From an uncultured Coprococcus sp. (lineage in GTDB: Bacteria; Bacillota; Clostridia; Lachnospirales; Lachnospiraceae): 32,740 nucleotides of DNA. Position numbers and translations under genes: made by a program. Within the stretch, counting starts at the first letter, position 1, and each line of letters opens with the position of its first letter. Shown here piece by piece: positions 1 through 7,749 of the stretch. The notes below the pieces were generated by a model. It was not told the origin of the DNA and did not search any database. It saw only the letters and a list, made by a program, of their open reading frames with translations. The stretch spans positions 1 through 32,740 of the forward strand of contig URJU01000005.1 in assembly GCA_900548315.1 (NCBI GenBank), in the 5' to 3' direction.

Positions 1-31
1 TCGTGGGCTCGGAGATGTGTATAAGAGACAG
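1..31 (+). other. Illumina Nextera read-2 adapter remnant (not genomic)
   Basis: These bases match the last 31 nt of the Nextera read-2 transposase adapter. Bases 13-31 are the 19-bp Tn5 mosaic end, AGATGTGTATAAGAGACAG. Translated in frame 3 the stretch gives GSEMCIRDR, a well-known contaminant peptide. It is library-preparation sequence that was not trimmed before assembly, so genomic DNA starts at base 32 and the contig end is artificial. Confidence 0.97.
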
Positions 32-1016
32 ATATGCGATGGTGGATGCTCCGGAATATAATCTAAATAAGCCATTTGAGCTGATAACATATGAGCAGGA
101 AACATCCGGAAAGGAACAGACAGTGATGAGCCAGATGGATAAGCTGAATAGTATGTGGAGAAATTATCTTATAAGTGATACTTACGAGCCTGGATCAACT
201 GCTAAGATGATAACTCTCACCGCAGCACTTGAGACCGGGGCAGTGAACAAAAACAATTCTTTCTACTGTCCGGGATACAGGATGGTTGAGGACAGAAGGA
301 TACGATGCAGCAAGACCACAGGACATGGAAGTCAGAGTCTGGAGCAGGCACTTATGAACTCGTGCAATCCGGCATTTATGGATATTGGTGAGAGGACCGG
401 AGTTGATGCAATGTATGAGTATTACAACAAACTTGGACTCTTTGACAGGTGTGGGATAGATTTGCCAGGTGAGGCGAATTCCATAATGCACAAAAAAGAA
501 AATGTGGGGCCGGTGGAGCTTGCGACGATGTCATTTGGACAGTCGTTCCAGGTGACTCCGATACAGTTTATGTCGGCTGTGGCATCGGTCATAAATGGCG
601 GACACAGCATAACGCCGCATATAGGACAGAAGGTGATTGACAGCGAGGCCGGGGAGACAAGTGTGCTGACATTTGGGGAGGAGAGTCAGGTTATAAAGGA
701 GAGTACATCCCTGCAGATGAGAGAGATGCTGGAGGGGGTGGTTGCGGAAGGAGGGGGTTCAAAATGTGCCATAGAGGGTTATAGGATAGGAGGTAAGACC
801 GCGACCAGCGAGAAACTGCCCAGAGGTACAGGAAGATACATTTCATCGTTTATAGGTTTTGCTCCTGCGGATGACCCGGTTGTCATGACGGCGATCCTTA
901 TAGATGAGCCGGAGGGAACCTATTATGGCGGGACCATAGCGGCACCGGTGGTGAGAGACATATTTTTGAACATTCTTCCCTATTTGGGAATTGACAAAGC
1001 ATCAAATGAGTATTAA
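32..1016 (+). CDS. SpoVD/FtsI-type penicillin-binding transpeptidase, 5'-truncated
   Basis: This is the C-terminal part of a class B penicillin-binding protein, the transpeptidase that cross-links septal or spore-cortex peptidoglycan outside the membrane. The active-site motifs are visible: SxxK as STAK (serine codon 195-197), SxN as SCN (360-368), and the third motif as KTAT (from 795), where most homologues have KTGT. The protein ends soon after the transpeptidase domain (ILPYLGIDKASNEY), so the C-terminal PASTA domain of Bacillus SpoVD is absent. The N-terminal membrane anchor and dimerisation domain are lost because the contig begins inside the gene. Its position before mraY favours SpoVD or the division-specific FtsI/PBP2B; sequence alone does not separate these. 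Confidence 0.9.
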
Positions 1017-1086
1017 ATTTATGACAGTCTGAAAACAGTAAAAGAAATACATAGTCCATGTTGTGTGGACAGGTAAGGAGTACAAA

Positions 1087-2046
1087 ATGAATTTAGATTT
1101 AAAGATTATTTTACCAGTAGTGATCGCGTTCTGCATCAGCGTAGTGTTATGTCCAATAGTAATTCCATTTTTGAAGAAACTGAAGTTTGGACAGTTTGTC
1201 AGGGATGATGGTCCGCAGGCGCATCTCAAAAAAGCAGGTACACCTACAATGGGTGGCCTCATCATACTGCTTTCATTTACAATCACAACTCTTATATATA
1301 TGAAAGATTATCCCGATGTCCTCCCAGTTCTTTTTGTAACTCTGGGATTTGGCCTTATAGGATTTATAGATGATTACATCAAGGTGGTAATGAAGAGATC
1401 TATGGGTCTCCGTGCATGGCAGAAGATGCTGGGTCAGATAGTTGTCACCGGTGTATTTGCATATTATGTAGAGAAGTACTCAACAATCAACAATGAACTT
1501 ATAATACCATTTGTGGGCAAGACAATTCAGCTTAACAGTGTACTTTATGTTGTACTGTTATTCTTTATAGTGCTTGGAACTGTAAATGGTGCAAACTTTA
1601 CTGACGGACTTGACGGTCTTGCTTCGTCAGTCACAGTTCTCATTGCAACATTCTTTGCGGTTGTTGCAGTCGGAACCGGTTCAGGCGTTGCGCCTGTGGC
1701 ATGTGCTGCAGTTGGAAGTCTTCTCGGATTTTTGGTATACAATGTATATCCGGCAAAGGTGTTCATGGGTGATACAGGTTCACTGGCACTTGGAGGATTT
1801 GTTGTTTCTACAGCTTACATGCTCAAGATGCCAATATTCATAGTGATAATAGCGTTTATATACTTCCTTGAGGTATTGTCAGTTATAATACAGGTTGTAT
1901 CATTTAAGCTTACAGGAAAGAGAGTGTTCAGAATGGCACCAATACACCATCATTTTGAGCTCGGCGGATGGCCGGAGTCAAAGGTTGTTGCCATATTCTC
2001 TATCGTGACAGCAGTACTCTGCGTTGTGGGACTTCTGGCACTTTAA
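1087..2046 (+). CDS. mraY: Phospho-N-acetylmuramoyl-pentapeptide transferase MraY
   Basis: MraY transfers phospho-MurNAc-pentapeptide from UDP to undecaprenyl phosphate, making lipid I at the inner face of the membrane. The product has 319 residues, the usual length, with about ten hydrophobic segments. Family motifs are present: DDYIKV near residue 95 (Asp pair), NFTDGLDGLA, FMGDTGSLALGG and the cytoplasmic HHHFELGGWPE histidine loop. The ATG at 1087 is chosen because AAGGAG sits eight bases upstream; an in-frame GTG/ATG further upstream has no ribosome site and would add an unconserved extension. The gene lies 70 bp after the penicillin-binding protein gene and is probably in the same operon. 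Confidence 0.97.
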   Translation: MNLDLKIILPVVIAFCISVVLCPIVIPFLKKLKFGQFVRDDGPQAHLKKAGTPTMGGLIILLSFTITTLIYMKDYPDVLPVLFVTLGFGLIGFIDDYIKVVMKRSMGLRAWQKMLGQIVVTGVFAYYVEKYSTINNELIIPFVGKTIQLNSVLYVVLLFFIVLGTVNGANFTDGLDGLASSVTVLIATFFAVVAVGTGSGVAPVACAAVGSLLGFLVYNVYPAKVFMGDTGSLALGGFVVSTAYMLKMPIFIVIIAFIYFLEVLSVIIQVVSFKLTGKRVFRMAPIHHHFELGGWPESKVVAIFSIVTAVLCVVGLLAL

Positions 2047-2060
2047 TGGATTTAGATAGC

Positions 2061-2090
2061 TTTAATATAGTCATATATAGTTCTATATAG
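2061..2090. repeat. Three helically phased ATATAG repeats upstream of murD
   Basis: In the mraY-murD gap, three consecutive 10-bp blocks each end in ATATAG (2065-2070, 2075-2080, 2085-2090). A related GATAG (2055-2059) precedes them and CATAG (2092-2096) follows. The 10-bp spacing puts the copies on one face of the helix. CTATATAG at 2083-2090 is itself a palindrome. The function is unknown; it could be a protein-binding array, a bent AT-rich element or chance. Confidence 0.5.
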
Positions 2091-2108
2091 CCATAGAAAG
2101 GAGAAAGT

Positions 2109-2123
2109 GGCGTAGATTACGCC
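2109..2123 (+). promoter_or_regulatory. Perfect hairpin between ribosome site and murD start codon
   Basis: GGCGTA-GAT-TACGCC forms a perfect 6-bp stem directly abutting the ATG at 2124. The Shine-Dalgarno AAAGGAG ends about 20 nt before that ATG, too far when linear. Folding the hairpin would reduce the effective spacing to about five nt. Alternatively translation starts at ATG 2136, where only a weak GGTGAAG is present. Confidence 0.5.
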
Positions 2124-3497
2124 ATGGTGAAGATTATGGAGATAAAGACAGCGATAGTAGCAGGAACAGGAAAAAGTGGTATCAGTGCAACGAAGCTTCT
2201 GGTAAAGCATGGAGTTTCGGTATATCTGTTTGATGAGAACAAGGACAGAGATATAGATAAGATAAAGGAGTCAGTGGATAACTCGGAGCTTGTAAATGTT
2301 GTTCTGGGTGAACTTAGCGAGGAGGCACTTTCGGCATCACAGCTCATGGTCATAAGCCCTGGAATCCCGGTTGACGCTCCGTTCACAGACGTAGTCAGAA
2401 ATGCTGGAATACCTATCTGGAGTGAGATAGAACTTGCATATCATTATGGTAAGGGCAAGATAGCAGCAATAACCGGAACAAATGGCAAGACAACAACGAC
2501 AGCTCTTGTGGGCGAGATAGTAAAGGCATACAATGCCAGCACGATAGTTGTTGGAAACATAGGAATCCCTTACACTGAACTGTGTGATACGACAAATGAT
2601 GATTCTGACACAGTGGCTGAGATAAGCAGTTTCCAGCTTGAGACAGTCATAGACTTCCACCCGAATGTGAGTGCGATACTGAATCTCACTCCGGATCATC
2701 TGAACAGACATTATACATTTGAGAACTACGGCAATGTGAAGTTTTCAATAACCAAGAATCAGACCATGGATGATGTGACTGTGCTTAACTATGATGATGA
2801 GCACACAAGAGCCATGGGAGAGAAAGCAAAGGCTCATGTCCGTGTCGTATATTTTAGCAGACTGGAAAAGCCAGCCGGTGGTGTGTACGTTGAGGATGGA
2901 AGTATAGTGCTTGAAGATTGCGGCAAAAAGATAAATGTATTGACACTCAGTGATCTTAAACTGCTCGGTGCACACAATGTTGAGAACGTGCTTGCGGCGG
3001 TAGGAATATCGTACTACATGGGTGTACCGGTAGAAATAATAAGAGATGTAGCAACATCATTCAAGGCTGTTGAGCATAGAATAGAGTATGTCGATACTAT
3101 AAACGGAGTGGCATATTATAATGATTCAAAGGGAACAAACCCGGATGCAGCCATAAAGGGTATTCAGGCTATGGTATCACCTACATACCTGATCGGTGGC
3201 GGATATGATAAGGGTTCTGAGTATGATGAGTGGATAGAGGCATTTGGCGGTAAGGTGAAGTGTCTTGTGCTCATCGGTCAGACTGCACAGAAGATAGCTG
3301 ACTGCGCAAAGAGACATGGATTTAACTCTATAGTATTTGAGGAGAATCTGCAGGAGGCAGTTGCATACTGCCATGAAAATGCAGTTGGTGGCGATGCTGT
3401 TCTTCTCTCCCCTGCATGTGCAAGCTGGGGACAGTTCAAGAACTATGAGGAACGTGGAACAATGTTCAAGGAATATGTAAGAGGCTATAAGGAGTGA
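2124..3497 (+). CDS. murD: UDP-N-acetylmuramoyl-L-alanine--D-glutamate ligase MurD
   Basis: MurD is the cytoplasmic Mur ligase that adds D-glutamate to UDP-MurNAc-L-Ala using ATP. Visible features are an N-terminal Rossmann-like domain (GTGKSG), the ATP-binding GTNGKTTTT loop near residue 118, ISSFQLE, the central LTPDHLNRH motif and NDSKGTNPDA in the C-terminal domain. The 457-residue length is normal. The start is either ATG 2124, with a ribosome site 20 nt away across a perfect hairpin, or ATG 2136 (453 residues). It follows mraY and precedes ftsW by five bases, so co-transcription with ftsW is likely. Confidence 0.96.
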   Translation: MVKIMEIKTAIVAGTGKSGISATKLLVKHGVSVYLFDENKDRDIDKIKESVDNSELVNVVLGELSEEALSASQLMVISPGIPVDAPFTDVVRNAGIPIWSEIELAYHYGKGKIAAITGTNGKTTTTALVGEIVKAYNASTIVVGNIGIPYTELCDTTNDDSDTVAEISSFQLETVIDFHPNVSAILNLTPDHLNRHYTFENYGNVKFSITKNQTMDDVTVLNYDDEHTRAMGEKAKAHVRVVYFSRLEKPAGGVYVEDGSIVLEDCGKKINVLTLSDLKLLGAHNVENVLAAVGISYYMGVPVEIIRDVATSFKAVEHRIEYVDTINGVAYYNDSKGTNPDAAIKGIQAMVSPTYLIGGGYDKGSEYDEWIEAFGGKVKCLVLIGQTAQKIADCAKRHGFNSIVFEENLQEAVAYCHENAVGGDAVLLSPACASWGQFKNYEERGTMFKEYVRGYKE

Positions 3498-3502
3498 TAT
3501 GA

Positions 3503-4654
3503 TTGAATGGCAGCCCTGTAGTTTCAGAAGATAGAAAGGCCAAGGCACGAAAGCATCAGATGGATTCCAAAGACGGATATATTGATCTTCCCATGCTGAT
3601 AGTGTTGGTCATCATTCTGTTATTTGGGCTTGCCATGATATACAGCACGAGTAGATACAGAGCGATGGATCTGTATGGGGATGGTACATATTTTTTTAAG
3701 AGGCAGACAGTATATATGCTCACGGCGGTGGCTGGAATGTGGCTTGTATCGAGGATAGACCATCTGGTTTTCTTCAGATATTCAAAAGTCATCCTTCTTT
3801 CATCTTTGCTGATGCAGGCGTTGGTGCTCGTGATAGGAACAGCCAGCCATGGCTCATCGAGATGGATATATATAGGACCTGTAGGGTTTCAGCCCTCCGA
3901 GTATGCTAAACTTGCGATAACCGTGTACACAGCGGCACAGGCTGCAGTGAGGAGCAAGGAGCTGAACCAGGCAGTATGCCTGATCAAAGTGATGGCAATG
4001 CCAGTAATTACCATCGTCCTTATAGGGGTTGAGAATCTCAGTACAGCTATAATATGCTTTGGGATCATGTTTGTGATATTGTTTGTGGCAAGTCCGGGCA
4101 TAAAGCATTTTATTGTGATAGGAATATGTGGTATAGTTGGATGTGTGCTGTTTATATTATTTGCGGGATATAGGGCAGACAGAGTGAGAATCTGGCTTGA
4201 TCCAGAGCGGTATGCAGATGGGTACCAGACAGTGCAGTCACTGTATGCGGTTGGCTCCGGCGGATTATTTGGACTGGGGTATGGCAGGAGTGTACAGAAG
4301 ATGGGGTTTATCCCAGAATCCCACAATGACATGATCTTTTCTGTCGTGTGCGAGGAACTTGGGATAGTTGGTGCGATGATATTGATAGTGCTGTTTGTGA
4401 TATTCCTATACAGATTGGTATTGATCGCGATGAATGCGAGTGACCGTTTTGGAAGTCTGGTTACCTGCGGAGTTATGGCTCACGTGGCGGTTCAGCTGCT
4501 CATAAACATGGGCGTTGTAACAAACACGATACCGCCTACGGGGGTTCCGATGCCCTTTATAAGTTATGGCGGAAGTTCGATCATCTTTATTCTCGCGGAG
4601 ATAGGAATAGTGATGTCTGCTGCTCGGGACGGGGCGTCGAAACTGCAGACATGA
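3503..4654 (+). CDS. ftsW: SEDS-family peptidoglycan polymerase FtsW/SpoVE
   Basis: This is a polytopic membrane protein of the SEDS family, the glycosyltransferase partner of class B penicillin-binding proteins in septum or cortex synthesis. Motifs include GSSRWI, GFQPSEYAKL, the loop before PESHNDMIF, and the C-terminal PFISYGGSSI signature. The start is TTG 3503, chosen because AAGGAG lies eight bases upstream; the first ATG in frame is at 3560 and lacks such a site. The 383-residue length fits FtsW, SpoVE or RodA; location in the dcw cluster next to a SpoVD-like gene excludes RodA. SpoVE is an equally valid name. Confidence 0.92.
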   Translation: MNGSPVVSEDRKAKARKHQMDSKDGYIDLPMLIVLVIILLFGLAMIYSTSRYRAMDLYGDGTYFFKRQTVYMLTAVAGMWLVSRIDHLVFFRYSKVILLSSLLMQALVLVIGTASHGSSRWIYIGPVGFQPSEYAKLAITVYTAAQAAVRSKELNQAVCLIKVMAMPVITIVLIGVENLSTAIICFGIMFVILFVASPGIKHFIVIGICGIVGCVLFILFAGYRADRVRIWLDPERYADGYQTVQSLYAVGSGGLFGLGYGRSVQKMGFIPESHNDMIFSVVCEELGIVGAMILIVLFVIFLYRLVLIAMNASDRFGSLVTCGVMAHVAVQLLINMGVVTNTIPPTGVPMPFISYGGSSIIFILAEIGIVMSAARDGASKLQT

Positions 4655-4707
4655 ACAGGAATAACCCGTAAACTGATAGATGACGGATCCTTAAAAGGAA
4701 GATATTG

Positions 4708-6213
4708 ATGAGTGGATACAACAGAACTAATAACAACAGAGTTAACAATAGAAATAACAAGGTGAATAACCGGGCTGGCAGCAGACCGGGCGGCAGGGAA
4801 AACTCCAGACCAGATGCCAGAACTGACTCCAGAGCAAACGCAAGAACTGGCGGCAGGCCGTCAGATAGAGAAAACTTGAGGCGAAATCTCCACAATTATA
4901 GTGTGGATATGGCGGCTCAGCGGGGCGTAGTGAGGGAGGATAGCGCACAGAGAAGAAATAGGAAAACTGGAGATGTCAAGGTTGCGCCGGTATCAAGGAA
5001 CACACGCAGCGGCAAGTATGACAATGCAGATCGTCTAATAGCTGAAAGAACAGGACATATTGAGGCTCAGAACAAAAGGAGCCGCAATGTAGATGTGGCA
5101 GCAGCAAGGCGGAGTAGTGGCAAGGTAGATGTTGAGACTGGAAGGCGACTGGATGGGCGTGTCCGTGTTCCTTTGGATAAAAGACGTGTTCAGCATGCAG
5201 ATGAGGATAGACATGTTTCCAGGGCAAATAATCGAATTACAGAAGATGAACGCAGGAGGACATCTGAAAAGCGCAGGCCAGTGGATGATGAACGACGAAA
5301 TGCTCCATCAAAAAGGAGATTGCCGGAGGATGATCGTCACCGACGCAAGGATAATAAAAAATCTTCAAATAAGAAAGCTTACAGGAGACCGGTAAAACAG
5401 AAAAAGAGAAAGCCTACTCCACAGGAAATAGAGCAGAGAAAGAGATTAAAGCAGGAAAAGCTGGAGAGAAGAAAGCAGAGGCGGGAGAAGGCTGCAAAGG
5501 TATTCTGTGTTTTGATCCGCGTCATGTTGATCGTCATTGTAATAGGCGCGATAGCACTTGCGGTGATAAACAGCAGTTATAAGCTGAAGAATGTAAAGGT
5601 CAGTGGAACGGATCATTATACGGATCAGCAGATGGAAGATATTGTGACTGGCGGCAGGAAGATTAAAAATACGTTGTTCTTTCTTCTGAATAATCGCATA
5701 AACCCTCCTGGAGATGTGACGTTTATCGATAAAATAGATGTGTCATATGTGAACAGAAACACCATATCCATAATGGTTTACGAGAAAGCTATGGCTGGAT
5801 GTATAAAGACTGGGGACAAGTATGCGTATTTCGATGGGGATGGCATCGTACTTGAGATCTCAGATAAAAAACTCGACGATGTACCATGTATAGAAGGAAT
5901 CACAAGTGACAGCGTGGAGCAGGGCAAGAAACTGACAGTGGGAGATAATAGTTTCTTCCAGGAAGTGCTGACCATGACACAGCTCATATTAAAAAACAAC
6001 ATACAGATAGACAAGATAACGTATGATGACAAGCAGAACCTTATACTTCACAAGGATGGTATAAAGATAAAGATAGGAAATGCAGATAACCTTGAGAGCA
6101 AGTTTATGAATCTTGAAAATATCCTGTCAACACTGAAGGGAAAGAAAGGTACGCTTGATATGTCGAATTACAGTGCATCTGATGGAAGTGTTATATTTAA
6201 AGAAAATAAATAA
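4708..6213 (+). CDS. ftsQ: Cell-division protein FtsQ/DivIB with long basic N-terminal extension
   Basis: FtsQ/DivIB is a single-pass division protein that stabilises the septal synthase complex. The recognisable part begins near residue 264 with a membrane segment (VFCVLIRVMLIVIVIGAIAL), followed by a POTRA domain (YKLKNVKVSGTDHYT) and the outer beta domain (CIKTGDKYAYFDGDGIVLE), together about 240 residues. Before it lie about 262 cytoplasmic residues extremely rich in Arg, Asn, Lys and Asp and predicted disordered. That makes the protein nearly twice the length of Bacillus DivIB. ATG 4708 is chosen because AGGAAG precedes it by seven bases; the TTG one codon earlier is less likely. The gene sits between ftsW and ftsZ, where murG and murB often occur but are missing here. 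Confidence 0.88.
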   Translation: MSGYNRTNNNRVNNRNNKVNNRAGSRPGGRENSRPDARTDSRANARTGGRPSDRENLRRNLHNYSVDMAAQRGVVREDSAQRRNRKTGDVKVAPVSRNTRSGKYDNADRLIAERTGHIEAQNKRSRNVDVAAARRSSGKVDVETGRRLDGRVRVPLDKRRVQHADEDRHVSRANNRITEDERRRTSEKRRPVDDERRNAPSKRRLPEDDRHRRKDNKKSSNKKAYRRPVKQKKRKPTPQEIEQRKRLKQEKLERRKQRREKAAKVFCVLIRVMLIVIVIGAIALAVINSSYKLKNVKVSGTDHYTDQQMEDIVTGGRKIKNTLFFLLNNRINPPGDVTFIDKIDVSYVNRNTISIMVYEKAMAGCIKTGDKYAYFDGDGIVLEISDKKLDDVPCIEGITSDSVEQGKKLTVGDNSFFQEVLTMTQLILKNNIQIDKITYDDKQNLILHKDGIKIKIGNADNLESKFMNLENILSTLKGKKGTLDMSNYSASDGSVIFKENK

Positions 6214-6220
6214 AAAAATC

Positions 6221-6249
6221 TTGCGTATTGATATAAAAAATCGTATTAT
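6221..6249 (+). promoter_or_regulatory. Sigma-A-like promoter for ftsZ
   Basis: TTGCGT (6221-6226), a 17-bp spacer and TATTAT (6244-6249) lie in the 120-bp gap between ftsQ and ftsZ. The resulting leader would be about 75 nt. This suggests ftsZ can be transcribed separately from the upstream wall genes. Confidence 0.6.
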
Positions 6250-6333
6250 ATAGGTACTAATGCTGTAAAGCGGATAAAAGGGTTTAAAAGATAAGTAGAG
6301 GAATAGAGAATAATATTTAAGGAGGATGCAACC

Positions 6334-7632
6334 GTGCTTGAAATAAAATCAAATGACGAGAGAACACCTGCAAGGATTCTTGTTATCGGTGTCGGCGGTG
6401 CAGGTAATAATGCTGTAAACAGAATGATTGATGAGAATGTTGAAGGAGTGGAGCTTATCGCGATAAATACAGATAAGCAGGCACTTTCACTCAGCAGAGC
6501 AACAACAAAGATCCAGATAGGTGAGAAACTTACAAAGGGTCTTGGTGCCGGAGCAAAGCCAGAGATCGGAGCCAGTGCAGTTGAGGAGAATAGAGAAGAG
6601 ATCGTTGATATCATCAAGGATGCAAACATGGTATTTGTAACATGTGGTATGGGTGGCGGAACAGGAACAGGTGCAGCTCCTGTTGTTGCAGAGATGGCGA
6701 GAAATCTTGGAATCCTCACAGTAGGTGTAGTAACAAAGCCATTTGGTTTTGAAGGCAAGCCTCGTATGAGAAATGCCCAGGAGGGAATCGCAAGACTTAA
6801 GGAGAACGTGGATACACTTATTGTTATCCCTAACGACAAGCTCCTTCAGATCTGTGATAAGAGAACAAGTATACCGGATGCACTTAAGAAGGCAGATCAG
6901 GTTCTTCAGCAGGGTGTTCAGGGTGTAACAGACCTGATCAACAAGCCGGGACTTATCAACCTTGACTTTGCAGATATCCAGACAGTCATGAGAGATAAGG
7001 GAATAGCTCATATAGGTATAGGTTCAGCAAGTGGAGAGAACAAGGCAGTTGATGCTATCAAGGAGGCTATGGATTCACCACTTCTTGAGACAACAGTATC
7101 AGGTGCTACAGATATTATCGTCAATTTCTCCGGTAACATCGGAATCGTTGAGGCATATGATGCGGTTACATATCTTACAGAGCAGGCTGGAGATGGTGTC
7201 AACATCATATTTGGTACAGTTGACAATGATAATATGGGTGAGGATATCAGTATTACTATCATCGCTACAGGTCTTGAGAGATCAGGCGAGAGCGATGTGA
7301 CATCACGATATGCAGGAACAGCGTCACCTATGGGCATGATGACAACTCCAAAGCCTGCAGTTACAACAACTCCTGTAACAGAGCCAAGAACAGCTACATA
7401 TGCAGGACAGAGCATAGGAACACATAGCACAGCAGGGCAGACATCAGCTGCCAGCAGACCATCGTTCCTGAACAATACAGCAGCGACAGAGCCAGTTTCA
7501 AAGCCGGCATATACAGCTGCCACAACAACACAGCAGAGCAGTCCGGTCACATCAACACCAGTTGAGCCGGTTCATGTTTCAAGACCAAAGACAGAGAGCA
7601 TAAAGATTCCTGATTTCCTCAAGAAGAGATAA
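6334..7632 (+). CDS. ftsZ: Cell-division GTPase FtsZ
   Basis: FtsZ is the tubulin-like GTPase that assembles the cytokinetic ring at midcell and at the asymmetric sporulation septum. The nucleotide loop GVGGAGNNAV, the tubulin signature GGGTGTG (residues 107-113) and the T7-loop NLDFADI are all present. After the conserved core (about residue 320) comes a Thr/Ala/Pro-rich linker of some 90 residues, ending in the C-terminal peptide IPDFLKKR that binds membrane tethers such as SepF or FtsA. The start is GTG 6334 with AAGGAGG eight bases upstream. No ftsA lies beside it. The gene ends the division cluster and is followed by a strong terminator. Confidence 0.98.
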   Translation: MLEIKSNDERTPARILVIGVGGAGNNAVNRMIDENVEGVELIAINTDKQALSLSRATTKIQIGEKLTKGLGAGAKPEIGASAVEENREEIVDIIKDANMVFVTCGMGGGTGTGAAPVVAEMARNLGILTVGVVTKPFGFEGKPRMRNAQEGIARLKENVDTLIVIPNDKLLQICDKRTSIPDALKKADQVLQQGVQGVTDLINKPGLINLDFADIQTVMRDKGIAHIGIGSASGENKAVDAIKEAMDSPLLETTVSGATDIIVNFSGNIGIVEAYDAVTYLTEQAGDGVNIIFGTVDNDNMGEDISITIIATGLERSGESDVTSRYAGTASPMGMMTTPKPAVTTTPVTEPRTATYAGQSIGTHSTAGQTSAASRPSFLNNTAATEPVSKPAYTAATTTQQSSPVTSTPVEPVHVSRPKTESIKIPDFLKKR

Positions 7633-7659
7633 TTGGGAGGCGATTGGAAGGTCTTAGAT

Positions 7660-7696
7660 AAAACGGATAATTTCGTGAGAAATTATCCGTTTTGTT
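7660..7696 (+). terminator. Rho-independent terminator after ftsZ
   Basis: A perfect 14-bp stem (AAACGGATAATTTC, 7661-7674) pairs with 7679-7692 around a GTGA tetraloop and is followed by a short T-rich tail. It lies 28 bp downstream of the ftsZ stop and closes the division cluster. Confidence 0.9.
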
Positions 7697-7721
7697 ACAT
7701 AAAGGGGTTATTTTGTATGAT
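7692..7721 (+). promoter_or_regulatory. Sigma-A-like promoter for the NAD(P)HX repair/alr group
   Basis: TTGTTA (7692-7697), an 18-bp spacer and TATGAT (7716-7721) precede the next gene by about 28 bp. The -35 box overlaps the descending arm and T-tail of the ftsZ terminator. Confidence 0.55.
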
Positions 7722-7749
7722 CATAAAATGGTAAGGAGGAGGTGTATAT

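Noticed and set aside
3..31. Reading frame beginning MGSEMCIRDR as the N-terminus of the first protein
   Set aside because: It is translated sequencing adapter, not genomic sequence.
1054..1070. GTCCA/TGGAC hairpin between the PBP gene and mraY as a terminator
   Set aside because: Only five base pairs and no T-run; too weak to support a call.
6246..6839. 197-codon minus-strand frame inside ftsZ
   Set aside because: It is antisense to the highly conserved FtsZ core and has no independent ribosome site or recognisable domain.
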